Positions 12,567 to 24,749 of a DNA stretch of 64,000 nt are shown in pieces. The translations under genes and the position numbers were made by a program. Where the stretch lies: positions 124,001-188,000 of the forward strand of contig PUQB01000259.1 of the NCBI GenBank assembly GCA_003024785.1, written 5' to 3'. Each line of letters starts with the position of its first letter. The first letter of the stretch is position 1. This DNA comes from Selaginella tamariscina. Taxonomy: Eukaryota; Streptophyta; Lycopodiopsida; Selaginellales; Selaginellaceae. The notes beneath the pieces are model-generated. The model had not been told where the DNA came from, searched no databases, and saw only the letters and a program-made list of their open reading frames with translations.

Positions 12567-13314
12567 TAATTTTAAATTAATTTATTTAAATTTTAATTAA
12601 TTTTATAATATCTTTACAAGAAATTATTATTATAATCAAACATATCTTGTTATCATTTTACAAATTTTTAAGATTTATAAATATAAGTAATAAATATTTT
12701 AATGTTTCATATAATAAATATTACATGATAACCAAATCTTAATGTAGATATAGATATACATGTATATTTAAAATGTATCATTTGCATGCACATGTTAATG
12801 CACATGTATATGTACATTTACATTTTAAATTAAATGTAATGTTATTTATATACACAATAAAATGTACATTTACAAGTTAATTATATTTACATTTACATGT
12901 GTATATAAATGTAAATATGTATGTATCTTTAAGTACATATGTAAATGTACATTTACATTTTAATTTAATTTTGAGACATCTTTATAAGAAAATTATCTTA
13001 ATAGTTAAATGATTTATCTAATATTAAAATTTAGAAAAATTTCCCATTGTTATGCCCTAATCAAAAAATAAAAACTAAGATTTATAAATATACAATAATA
13101 AACTTAATATAATAAATATTATATTATGCATAATAACAAGTCATTAATGTACATATGTGCACCACCTTAATGGGAAGAGCTCAAGCCAGGCAATACATTT
13201 GAAGAGTCGATAGCACCAAATAAGAATGTATTCCATATATATATATATATATATATATATTATACAATTCTCTCTCGTATGCACGTACACATATATATAT
13301 ATACACTCACACTT
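12567..13314. other. Intergenic AT-rich spacer, no gene seen
   Basis: Contains TTTAAATT-type sequence, a patch of ATGTAA/ACATTT words at 12740-12970 and a TA microsatellite at 13237-13260. Confidence 0.6.
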
Positions 13315-14484
13315 TTACACACGTTGCAAGAGATTAGCAAGTTGTACATGAGAACCAGCATTAAGTGGATCAAGCTCGATAGCACGAAATGCAGCAGAAG
13401 AACCACCTCGATTCCCATGGTTCCTACAAGCTGAAAGCAAGCATTGCCAATCAAACACCTCAGGAACAAACGGCATACTCCCAAGAATATCCTCTGCTTC
13501 ATCCAGGTATCCTGACGTCCAAGCATATCAACCCAGCATCCATTATTTCCTTACTGGGTCCAAACAGTAGTCATTTATAATTGACTGGAAGTATACCCAT
13601 CCAATATAAACTCACCTATATGCGAACAGATAATGATATATTCACAAATGTTACCTCGTCAGGATCGAACCCCTCAACCTGCATGAGCTCGAATAAGTAA
13701 ATGGCCTCAGTGTACATAGCATTTCTAGCAAATGCAGCAAGACACGTGTTCCAAACGTTCGAGTCCCACACAGGCATCGCATAAGCAAGCATCTTAGCAT
13801 ATCATATGCCCATTTGGGCATATCCCGACAGAAGCACATTCATGAAACAATATTGTGTTCTGGCATATTCCAGAATAAGTTGAGAATCTCCCCCGTCTGA
13901 GAATATGCTGTTAAGAGTGTATTGAACGAGCTTAAGTTCCATACAGGCATCATCAAACATACATTTAGTATGCTCAATATCCCCAACTCGGAGCATATTG
14001 CAGCCATCATAGTATTACCTGAAACTGTGTCCTTCACAGGCATAGAGTGAAAGAGACTCTCAACATCCTGCAATATATAATATAAATATGTGAATACACA
14101 CACACTCACACACACATACACACATACATGGAGATGCCCAGCCTGTGCATATGCGTCTAACATGGTATTAGTCACAACAGGATCATGTTCCGGCATGTTA
14201 TCCGTAAACCTGTTTAGCCTCTGTTAACCAAGAACGCTGAAACATATGCGGTAGTCATAACCGTCGATGCAACGATATCATGACCTGGGATATTATCAAA
14301 CACCTTCTTGCCTCCTCCACTTGCCATTTTGTGTATATGCAATTAACATGCAATGTCCATGAAGTCGTATCTGTCTCCATTAGCCCATCGAATATGTCTT
14401 TGGCATCACTGTGTGAATATATACAATTAGCAAGAGTGTGTATATATATATATTATAATAATATATAAAGAGAGAGAGAGGAGA

Positions 14485-14523
<39 letters not shown>

Positions 14524-15597
14524 TTACTTCGGATGCCCAGAATGAGCAAATGCTGATAGTAGTGCATTTCCTGAAAAGAAGACTGTGTTCTGGCATATTG
14601 TTGAGTGTTCTTTGCTTCATAAGCCGCAAATGATAGATATACACATTCATTAGTGAGTTCCATGAAACTAAGTCTCGTTCTGGCTGGGAATTAAACAAAC
14701 TTAATGCTGCTTGGATATGCCCAGCATAAGAATATGCAGTAAGGAGTGTGTTCCAAGAGATTCTGTCATATTCCGGCATCAACCGAAGAAGATTATAGCA
14801 TCTTCCAACTGCATATTCGAGGCATATCCATTTAAAACCATGTTCCACGATGCCAAGTTGTGACCGGCATGGCCTCAAACAAGAGCTTCATCTCCTGGCT
14901 TCCCCCACGTATCCCGTAAGCATGGTATTCCACAGGAATACGTCACGCTCTGGGACACGATCAAAGAATGCCCTTGCATCTGTGTGCCTTCCTGAAGTAG
15001 TGTACGCTAGTAAAATACTTGTATACGATGCTAGACTCTGCATGGGCATCGAACCGTAGATTCCCTGTGCTGAAAGTGTATGCCCATTACGTGCATATGC
15101 AGCTAGGATAGTGTTATATGAAACTATATCCTTTATGGGTATAAACTTGAAGATATCACTTGCCTCTTGCAGATCCCCCTTCTGCACATATGCGGTAAGA
15201 AGTACATTCCATGAAACTATGTTCCTCTCTGGCATGGCTTCAAAGATATCCCTTGCCTCCTACATGCATAACGTATATAAGCACGCACACACGCACACAC
15301 ATACACAGAGACAGAGCATATGTAAGTACACTACGCACACACATATCAACTTACCTGAGGTGCCCTTTCTGGGAGTACGCGGATAACATAAAGACCCAGG
15401 AAAACATGTCCTTGTTGGGATCTCATCGAAAATGTGTCTTGCATATTCAAGGCTTCCACAGTTTGCATATGTACGTAGCAAGTGGTTCGTGATGTACGTG
15501 TTGTTGTATAAAATATGCTTGGGATATGTGTGTGTGCATTTTGCACTTCTGTGAGTGTCTTGCAGGATTTGAGAAGGTCCAAATATGGGCTGTTCAT
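13315..15597 (-). CDS. Intron-containing pentatricopeptide repeat (PPR) protein
   Basis: PPR proteins bind organellar RNA and act in editing, splicing or stability in plastids or mitochondria. The start at 15597 reads MNSPYLDLLKSCKTLTEVQ. Successive repeats follow, such as MPERNIVSWNVLLTAYVQKG (about 15235), IPIKDIVSYNTILAAYARNG, VPERDVFLWNTMLTGYV (about 14950), MPEYDRISWNTLLTAYS (about 14780) and MPEHDPVVTNTMLDAYAQAG (about 14190). The C-terminal exon reads AGYLDEAEDILGSMPFVPE and ends at TAA 13315-13317. At least ten motifs are spread over several exons; introns near 15.3, 14.5, 14.1 and 13.6 kb hold microsatellites. One-base shifts near 15415 and 14865, plus others, interrupt the frame as written. 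No DYW domain is seen; the last repeats resemble a PLS-type end. Introns in a PPR gene are unusual for flowering plants and fit an early-diverging lineage. Confidence 0.85.
14463..14522. repeat. (GA)n microsatellite in a PPR intron
   Basis: An interrupted GA run follows TATATATATTATAATAATA, the same TA-then-GA order seen elsewhere in the window. Confidence 0.85.
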
Positions 15598-15635
15598 GGT
15601 ACATATTCTATATATCTATGTATTTATGTATATCC

Positions 15636-15691
<56 letters not shown>

Positions 15692-16028
15692 AATATCCAT
15701 ACTATGTATCTTTTATTCACTCTCTTCTAACAATGGCCGACAACAAACTCTGCATCAGGAACCTTACTCAGAATGAGATAGCCAAATCTGGATAGGTACA
15801 AAATATCATAAACTGGTTTATATATATATATATATATATGCTATTTTACGTCTATTGATTTACGAGTCACACACACACACCACATCCTAGCATATCAAAC
15901 GGTTTAAACAAACTAAATGCTTATACGACATGTGTATGTACAATATAACTAATTTTACGCATCTATCCATAATTTTACTCTAGAGTTTTATGTAATTTAA
16001 TACTAACCTTTAAAACTGAGGCGTTTTA
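15598..16028. other. Spacer between PPR 5' end and trpB 3' end, with (AT)n at 15640-15690
   Basis: The PPR gene starts here and trpB ends here, both on the minus strand. A long AT microsatellite and a shorter one at 15820-15839 fill much of the space. No separate gene is visible. Confidence 0.65.
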
Positions 16029-16937
16029 TCAAAAATTAAGATACTTCATCGCGCTTTGCACATCTTTATCACCACGACCACTACAGTTTAACACCACCTT
16101 AGTGCCAGCTTTCAATGTTGGGCAAAGCTTATCGAGATATGCCAAGGCATGTGACGTCTCTAAAGCAGGAATAATCCCTTCTAACCTTGATAACCTCTTG
16201 AAAGCTGCACAGTATATGCGTGTAAAACAAGTGTGTGTGTGTGTGTGTTATAAAATACTTGCATACATGTATACAAGTGTACATATAATTACTTATCATA
16301 TCACAAGACACCCCCCCCCGGCCCCCCCCTCTACAATTCCTTCATATGCATGTATGTATATTACCTTCAAGGGCTTCAGCATCTGTAGCACTGTAATATT
16401 CTGCACGACCAATGTCTTTTAAGAAGCTGTGCTCAGGTCCAACACCTGGATAATCCAACCTAAAACAGGAAATTTATAGCTTAAATTAACATTCTATACA
16501 GGCTAAAGCAATATAAGATATTAGTATAACCATGACCAATCTACTTCAAAACTGAATAATATTAAATATGAAGCTTACCCCACTAATAGAATGCGGCTCA
16601 ATGATTTGGCCATCATCATCCTGCAGTAAGTAGCTCATTGCTCCGTGTAAAACACCAACTTCTCCCTTTGTCAAAGTTGCTGCATGTTTATCGCTATCCA
16701 ATCCATAACCTGTATAATACACAATTGTATCACGCACACCTACACAAACACACACACACCTGCTGCCTCAACACCGACAAGCCTCACGTCTTGGTCATTA
16801 ACAAACTCGTGGAAGAGTCCGATTGCATTGGAGCCACCTCCGACACATGCAACCAACACGTCTGTACACGCACATACACATTGTTACTGAAAGTAGTATA
16901 CATGTGTATTAAGTATATATAAATAAAAGAACAACAT

Positions 16938-16971
<34 letters not shown>

Positions 16972-17050
16972 CTGAAAATTATCAGCTTATACATACACAT
17001 ATCTATGTATGTCTTGTCTCTGTGTAATATATATATATTATAATATATAT

Positions 17051-17093
<43 letters not shown>

Positions 17094-18687
17094 AATATAT
17101 ATTAATAATAACACTAGTAAATATAAGTATTAAATATGTTATATATATTCTAACCTTCGCCAAAAGTTATGTTTTTTAATCTATATATATGTATGCAGAC
17201 AGACATAGACGTGCTATTATAGCGTGTGCGCACGCGTGCCTCTTTGTTCATTACCTGGCTTTCCACCCCATTTTTCTAAGGCTTGACGTCTCGTTTCTTT
17301 TCCAATTATGGTATGGAAGTCTCTAACCAGCATTGGATATGGGTGAGGACCTGTCAATGCAATGTTATGTAACTATTTTAGTACATGCACTTTAGTCAAA
17401 ATCTCTATTCATGGTATGATACTTATCCTCCATAATATATGATATAATAGAACATAACATTGTTGACACACATACATACCTGCTACGGATCCCAAAATGT
17501 AATGCGTTGTTTCCACATTTGTACCCAGTCACGTATGCTTCTGATGTGGCGTCTTTCAGTGTTGCTGTCCCAGAATATACCGGAACGACCTATTTAATTA
17601 AGTAAATAAACGAAAAAAAAGTGCTTTGATTTCTGCTACATATATAAATGCATGTGTCCGTTGTTGTGTGTATGATTGTGTGCTATCATAAACACAGTCG
17701 TTTCTATACATATACATATATACGTGCCCGCATCATGGTGATTTGCAGGCACCGGCGGAGACAACTGCCGGGATCCGGGTTCCACGTAGGATAAGTGCAT
17801 ATCTACTAAGGATGTGCTGCATGTGCGTGTGTGTACAAAGAAGGAACTCCCTCTCACATATGCACGTGCATAATACGACCCATACTGTTTAACTAACAAT
17901 ATACAGTATACACACCATGTATACTGTAAGGGCATACAAGAATATGCTTCTATACATGCGTCCATACCTGCTTCATATGAACACTAGCGTATGTACATAA
18001 ATACACAGACAGGATAAAATTACGTATATACAGATAACACATATACCGCTGCATCAATCATACAAACATACATAAAAACCATATTTTTTCCTCAAAATAC
18101 ATGTATAGACATTGCCGCCCCACACAGACACACACCATGCAAACAACACACACACACCACACACACACACACATACAGAGTACCTCGGCCCCGAGAAGCC
18201 TCATGCGAAACACATTAAGTTCCTGCCTCTTCATGTCTGCATCACCCATATATACAATGCATTGTAATCCAAACGGGCACAGACAGTAGCAGTAGCAACT
18301 CCATGTTGACCAGCTCCAGTCTCAGCAATTATGCGCTTCTTACCAAGGTATTTTGCTAGTAATGCTTGTCCCACAGCGTTGTTTATCTTGTGTGCTCCAG
18401 TGTGGTTTAAGTCTTCTCTTTTCAAGTATATATCTGATTTTCAAAAGTAAATATTTAGAATAGGTATGCAGATATGTATACAAAGACACATTTATCGGCA
18501 GATATACATCATTCACAAATTTGATTAGAAAGACAAGTAATAAAATTATACATCAATATCCGTCAGTACATTATAAATATGCAGAAGTATGATCGATATA
18601 TATGTATATGCATACATACCGCACATATGCATATATGTATATACATGTCTAAGCACAGGTACATGTTTATATGTGCTTTAGATACAT

Positions 18688-18736
<49 letters not shown>

Positions 18737-20079
18737 ACACACACACACACCATATTAACAACTAACCTGGTCCGCCTTGGGCAGTTTTGTAAAACTCGGT
18801 TAACCGTTCCGCAAAATAAAGAGGTGACTCTCTCCCCACGTAATCCTTGAGAATTCCAGATAATTCTTTCTGCAAATTGAACAAGAAGATTACAACTGGT
18901 GTGTGTGTGTGTAGAGCGAGAGAGAGGAGAGAGAGAAAAAGCTTCACTATATTGTAGCTTCAGCTAAGTATATTGCAAGGTAGTGAAGAGATTAAATGAA
19001 AAAAGACGATTATTTTTTTAAAAAGTCCATATTTTGGCGTCATGTTACACAACATACATACACATACGTATATTTTTGCATGTGTAGCTAACCTGGAACT
19101 CGGTTTAACAATGAGAGCTTTATATGCAGTCTCCAGATTTGCAAGAGCCGCCATGAGTGTCTCCGGTACATACTTTCCCCCAAATTTTCCAAACCTGATT
19201 AACCAAAAACAGTGAGATTCTCCGTCAAGAGGAAGTATATATAAAATATACATCCATATATCGATACATACTCAAAAAGAGCCAATTGAATAGCTTGATG
19301 CAACATTGGATCTTTGTGTAATATATATTATGTAATCTGAGCATTAATATCAATATATTTATTACAACCCAAATATGTATGACTACAATACATACAGCAA
19401 ATACACACACGTATATATAGAGCTAGTTTTACGTTATTCGGTTTAACAAGTTGAAATAATTTTTTATCCGTAGTATAAAGCACATAATAAGACATGCTGA
19501 CATTGATGTATGATATGAGAGAGAGATACACACATCCATACAAATATATCATATATAAGTATATACGAATAACATAATAGTTCATTTATACTTCATGTTA
19601 CTTCCTAATGAATACTAGTCGATTGACCAAGAAGCCATTCATGTATATTATTAATCTTTATGTGAAATAAGTGTCTAATATATATACATGGTGTGTAATC
19701 CGATAATTGTATGTGTGTGTGTGTGTGTGTGTGTGTATGATAGGAAATATATACAGATTTACATTTTAAATGTAAATGTAAATGTTATTTATACACAAAA
19801 TAAAATGTACATTCACAAATTTATATTACATTTACATGTGTATATAAATGTAAATGCATGAGATTCATGTTCATACATGTAGATTAATACCTGCCAAGGA
19901 GTCTGGTCGTGTGCATTCAATACATCACTGTCTATAACAGCATTATCAGATACCGCACATCGGATACATCCTGCAGTGCTCCGCACACAAGAGATCCTCA
20001 CGCTATCGGCATTCCTTCGATCCAACGGCTGCAGAGATAGAAATGAGGAAGATCTTGCTCCTGCTCCCAGCGTCGCCAT
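16029..20079 (-). CDS. TSB: Tryptophan synthase beta chain, plastid
   Basis: PLP enzyme joining indole and serine to make tryptophan. About ten exons are recognisable. Exon 1 (19891-20079) is Ser/Arg-rich with the character of a plastid transit peptide. [17 protein letters not shown] lies in exon 2 (to 19194), [15 protein letters not shown] near 18830, and the PLP lysine region [16 protein letters not shown] near 18395, followed by [26 protein letters not shown] is at 17540 and [13 protein letters not shown] at 17340. The phosphate-binding [13 protein letters not shown] is at 16830, then [31 protein letters not shown], and the last exon ending [20 protein letters not shown] with TGA at 16029-16031. 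Single-base losses shift the frame near 19100, 18275, 17545 and 17530, but conserved residues continue across each one. For an essential enzyme this points to base-calling errors rather than decay. Introns are 60 to over 600 bp. Confidence 0.95.
16311..16329. repeat. Poly-C run (interrupted)
   Basis: Two C tracts separated by GG lie inside a trpB intron. The G-rich complement could fold as a quadruplex, and such runs are prone to length errors. Confidence 0.7.
17022..17092. repeat. (TA)n-(GA)n compound microsatellite in a trpB intron
   Basis: TATATATATTATAATATATATATA runs into about 19 GA units. A second (GT)n-(GA)n tract lies 90 bp away at 16938-16971. Confidence 0.88.
18689..18750. repeat. 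(TC)n-(AC)n compound microsatellite in a trpB intron
   Basis: Interrupted TC repeats followed by AC repeats, about 20 bp from the acceptor-proximal side of the exon at 18770-18870. Mirror-image order to the GT-GA tracts. Confidence 0.88.
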
Positions 20080-20080
20080 G

Positions 20081-20100
20081 AATTAGGGATTTAGGGTTTA
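20081..20100 (-). promoter_or_regulatory. Telobox-like motif in the trpB leader
   Basis: TTTAGGGTTT (plus strand) reads AAACCCTAAA on the coding strand and sits about 10 bases before the trpB ATG. Teloboxes are common near the 5' ends of plant housekeeping genes; their role here is inferred from position only. Confidence 0.5.
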
Positions 20101-20215
20101 TGCTCTGTTTGTCTGAACCCTACTCCCATTCAAGAGCTAAATAATGTTTATTAAACTTGTTAATAAAGGTCAGGTTACTAACCTACTAAAATCAATGAAA
20201 TATTAAATTTAGATA

Positions 20216-20623
20216 AATTGCAATGTATTGCACTTCAGTAAAAACGGTTTATATGGTAAATAGAGTACATATTCACAAGTTTTATGTGTGTGTTCATGCA
20301 CGCACGTGTGTGTGTGTGTGTGCGGGGTCTTTATATCTATTTTGTACTCGATCTAAGGAGGTGATTTCCATATAAAAACATTTAAAACTGTGTTTTTGTT
20401 TTTAAATGAATATATTGTGTGTAATACACTTGTGTTTAAATAATTAACTTACAATAATGTCAATTATATTCAAATGAACGAGCTTCATATATTAAACAAC
20501 AATATTTTCCAGAAAACAGTATAAACAACTTTATACGATTGTATCAGAAAATGTTCAAAAATAAATATATACGATTAGTCAGTGTGTGTGTGTCTATATA
20601 TATATATATATATACTATATATA

Positions 20624-20666
<43 letters not shown>

Positions 20667-20854
20667 GTACTTGATGACATTGGGGCAATGTATAACTGTG
20701 ATTTCCTCAGCTCTGAATCAATCTCCATAGCTGCGAAATCAAACAAAAGCGAGCGCTTCCTGAATCTGCTACTTACAAATTCCACATTCTCTGTTGATCG
20801 CCTCACTCCACCGTCCTGCATCAGATCACCCGGCAGCTCCCGCCATTGCTCCAT
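20216..20854 (-). pseudogene. Copy B of the unidentified gene: first exon and first intron only
   Basis: The minus-strand start at 20854 reads MEQWRELPGDLMQDGG, then RRSTENVEFVSSRFRKRS, a clean first exon that preserves the frame copies A and C have lost. The intron behind it, with its (TA)n-(GA)n tract, matches copies A and C down to about 20216. There homology stops close to where the second exon would begin. The fragment lies directly upstream of trpB, so the duplication breakpoint is in the trpB promoter area. Confidence 0.75.
20596..20664. repeat. (TA)n-(GA)n compound microsatellite in copy B
   Basis: Placed in the first intron of copy B. The equivalent positions in copies A and C have only a short GT or TA stretch, so it has grown independently. 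Confidence 0.88.
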
Positions 20855-20869
20855 CAACCCTATAACTTC

Positions 20870-22628
20870 GCTTTTTAAAGTTCAATTATTATTAAATATA
20901 CGCATTTCCTTATCTAGAATATTTCTTATGAAATCTGAATGAATAATGACGAAGTTTAGTTTTAAATTAAAACTTACTATACAAAATACAGAATTTATTA
21001 AGGTTGATACTTTTTAAAATCTTAAAGAATCTAAATCAATCGTAAACTTAATTATTAAATATAATTGTTAAGTTTAATTAGGTTTTAAATTTAATATTTA
21101 ATTTTAATTTTGATTAATAAATATTTAAATTTAAGAGAAAAAACATATATAAATGAAAAATGATTAAAAATCATTTCTATTATCCTTAAAGGTCTTTTAT
21201 AAATATTAAAACTAAGAAAAATAAACATATATTGAAAATTATGTATAAATAAAATGTACAGTTACATGTATATATAAATCAAATGTACATGTGAATAGAA
21301 ATATACATTTACATGTACATTTAAAATAGATTTTATATAAATGTACATATAATGTAGATTTTCATTTAAATGATAAACGTACATGTGCATGTACATTTAT
21401 ATGCATATGTAAAGGTACATATATTTATATGTACATTTATGTTTGCATAATATACATGCATTTTTATGATGTAGAAACGTAATAATTATTATAAATGTAT
21501 ATTTATATTTATTTTATCTTTTAAATATACATTTTACATTTTAAAATGTAAATGTACATGTAGTATAAGGTTGTTGAGTTAAATTTTTTCTATTATTTAT
21601 AGATTTCATATAATAATTATTATGTTAAATTATTTTACATTAAATCTAAAATAAATCTAATCTCAATTATGTTTATTATATTCAACGGTGGCATTTTATA
21701 TTTGATTTTGAAATATTAAAACAATTAAAAGATGATTAAAGTTTCTTTTAATGTAAATATAAATATGTATTTAAATATAAATGCATATAAACTTTAATAG
21801 TGTACATTTAAAATGTAAACATGTACATTTCAATATAAATGTACATGCATAAAATGTAAATATAAATGTATATAAATAACAATGCATATAAATTTATATT
21901 TAATTATAAATATTAATGTACATGTACATATATTGTGTGTGTGTGGTGTGTGTGGTGTGTATAATTTACATTTACATGTAAATGTACACATGTGTGTTTA
22001 TATGTATATAATATAAACACACACAACATTTATATTTATATTGTACAATTTACATTTTAAACATACAAATGTACATTACATGGTATATAATTTTGCATTT
22101 ATATTTACATTTTAAATTATATTTATAATTTATATTTAAATTGCATATACATTCACATGTACATGCATGAAATGTACATAAAAATGCATAAATGTATAAA
22201 TATATATTACATTTATATTTTATGTATGTGTAATGTACATTTACAATTACATTTAAAAGGTCAATTTATATGTGCATGTGCATATATAATGTACATTACA
22301 TGTTATTAGTATTTACATATATAATTACATATAAATGTACATATTTATACATGTATGCATATATGTAACTGTATATATAAATTAAATGTACATTCACATG
22401 TAAATGTATAAATACAAATGTATATGTATATGTAAATAAAATGTACATTTACATTATATGTAAATGTATATGTTATTACATTTATGTGTATATTTAAAAT
22501 ATAAATGTACATGTGGTCATGTAACTATTGTATTCTTAAATTATGTTATTAATATCATGAATATTCTAAAATATATTTATTATGAATCATTAGATATTAA
22601 TAATAATATAGTAATAGGTTTGTTTTCA

Positions 22629-22680
<52 letters not shown>

Positions 22681-24340
22681 GTTATGTAATAGAGTTTAAG
22701 TTTAATTATGTAATTACAAAAATCTGGTAACATGCATGCATATTGAACCGACTCAACTGAGATTAATATGACCGAGTATTAAAAAGTACTTTATTTATAT
22801 AATAAACTTTATTATATAACATAAAGTATTTGATATTAATTTTTCAGGATATAGTTGAATCAATATACATTAATAAAAGATGTAACATAATAAAAAAATT
22901 TCAAGGTTATTATCATATTATTTAATAATTTAATAACATTTGTGTAATGATATATAAAAAAATTTTTTAAACTGTAGTACAAATTCCATATAAAATTCTT
23001 CACTTCTAAAATTTTTAAATGAAATTTTGTTTTATAAAAACATTATTTATGATAATAGTTATGTATATGTGTTATATTATGTGTGTTAAAAATTGTATAA
23101 ATTTATATTTATGTGTGATATAATGTAACTATTATAATATGTATTTTATATACATATAAGTATATATCTATATTTATGATATACATATATTTGTACATAT
23201 GCGCGTGTATAAATATAAATTTCATTTCACACATATAAACAAAGATATAACAACACATTAAATAATACACATGAACACTAAGCAATGTTTATTATAATAT
23301 TAACATTTATAAAATTTATAATATACGATGACTTCTTTAAAATTATGTACATATACATATACATTTATATTCAAATATACATGTACATGTAAATGCACAT
23401 TTGCATCTATATATAAATGTAAATGTACATTTTCATTTACATTATAAATGTTAAAATGTGTAAATGCATTTGTAAATGTATATTTATATGTATATTGCAT
23501 TTACATATTTATATTAAATGTACATTAATATTTTAAATGTATATGTACAATGGGATTGGCAATTATTATCATACGTACATTTATATTTTAAATATATATA
23601 AATGTATATTTACATTTACATGGACATGTAAATGTACATTTATATGTACATATGCTTTACATATATTTATTTTTCTTAGTCTTAGTATTCATAAAAAATT
23701 ATTAAAAAATAAAAAATGGACTTTTAATCATTTTATAATTTTTTTCTTAAATTGAAATCTTTATTATTTAATTAAATTTAATATAATTCAAAATTATAAG
23801 GATTTATAATTTAACTATAATTATATTATTAATTTCTAACTTTTTTCTTATAATTTTGTTTTTATAAGATTTCCATCATATTTTCAATTGATTGTGGGTG
23901 ATTTTAAATTTTTTATTATTAAATTAACTTTATAGGTTTTGCCTTAATTAATTTGATGTTAATCCATATGCATTAATCATCTCAATACATAGGGCTGACA
24001 CAAGGATAATAAATAGAATTACCCCATTGTGATAAATTAAATTAGTCTAATGTAATAATTTAGACTTATTAATTCGCTATTAATTCGCTAACTTGATTAA
24101 TTAATATACGCACATGCATATTTATTAAATTTTAATTGTAATAAATTAAATTCTAACATTACCGTGTTTAAACAAGTATTAAAGTTTCAATAAAATTTAC
24201 ATCATCCAATTAAACTATATAGTACATATATATTATTAAAATATTCTAATTTTGTTAAATATATAATATTATTAAACTATTAGTTAAGAATATCATTTAT
24301 TTAATTGTTGAAATAAATCTACCTTTACTAATAATTCTAG
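20870..24340. repeat. Long AT-rich spacer with ATGTAA/ACATTT word arrays
   Basis: No gene is visible over 3.4 kb. Word arrays occupy about 21240-22520 and 23330-23660, with a long (AT)n tract at 22633-22676. Bases 22712-22862 are one copy of a dispersed repeat also found at about 31552-31704. The rest is TTTAAATT-type sequence. Confidence 0.7.
22712..22862 (+). repeat. Dispersed ~150-bp repeat, copy 1
   Basis: Shares long matching runs with 31552-31704, for example AAAGTATTTGATATTAATTT and GGATATAGTTGAA, with scattered substitutions. In both places the repeat follows ATTACAAAAAT(C/T)TGGTA. No terminal inverted repeats or coding capacity are obvious, so it may be a fragment of a larger unidentified element. 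Confidence 0.65.
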
Positions 24341-24347
24341 CTTTTTC

Positions 24348-24434
24348 ACAACTACAATCTTAAATAATAAAATCTCAAAAGTTCCATTAAAACATAATAT
24401 ATTACATCATTATATTGTGTGTGTGTGTGTGTGT

Positions 24435-24485
<51 letters not shown>

Positions 24486-24566
24486 TTACAACTACAATCT
24501 TAAATAATAAAATCTCAAAAGTTCAATTAAAACATAGTATATTACATCATTATATTCTTCTAAAAG

Positions 24567-24600
<34 letters not shown>
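24348..24600. repeat. Tandem 140-bp duplication, each unit ending in (GT)n-(GA)n
   Basis: ACAACTACAATCTTAAATAA and the next 50 bases start at 24348 and again at 24488 with two or three differences. Each unit is followed by a GT run and a GA run (24417-24480 and 24569-24608). The microsatellite was duplicated with its flank, or slipped-strand events at it caused the duplication. Confidence 0.8.
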
Positions 24601-24608
<8 letters not shown>

Positions 24609-24749
24609 ATTCTATCTCTACCGAAACCAATGGTTGTGCTAACACACACCAATACGTCGTATAAAGATAACTATTACAAACATAAACATTATATATTCTT
24701 ATACAGCAATATATATACACATGTACTGATATACACAACACTTACATGT

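Noticed and set aside
19270..19320. Possible extra trpB exon between exons 1 and 2
   Set aside because: AG/GT borders exist, but the 40-bp length does not restore phase and no trpB protein has residues there.
16029..20079. Calling trpB a pseudogene
   Set aside because: All breaks are single-base shifts in conserved stretches, there are no nonsense substitutions, and all catalytic motifs are intact; sequence error is more likely.
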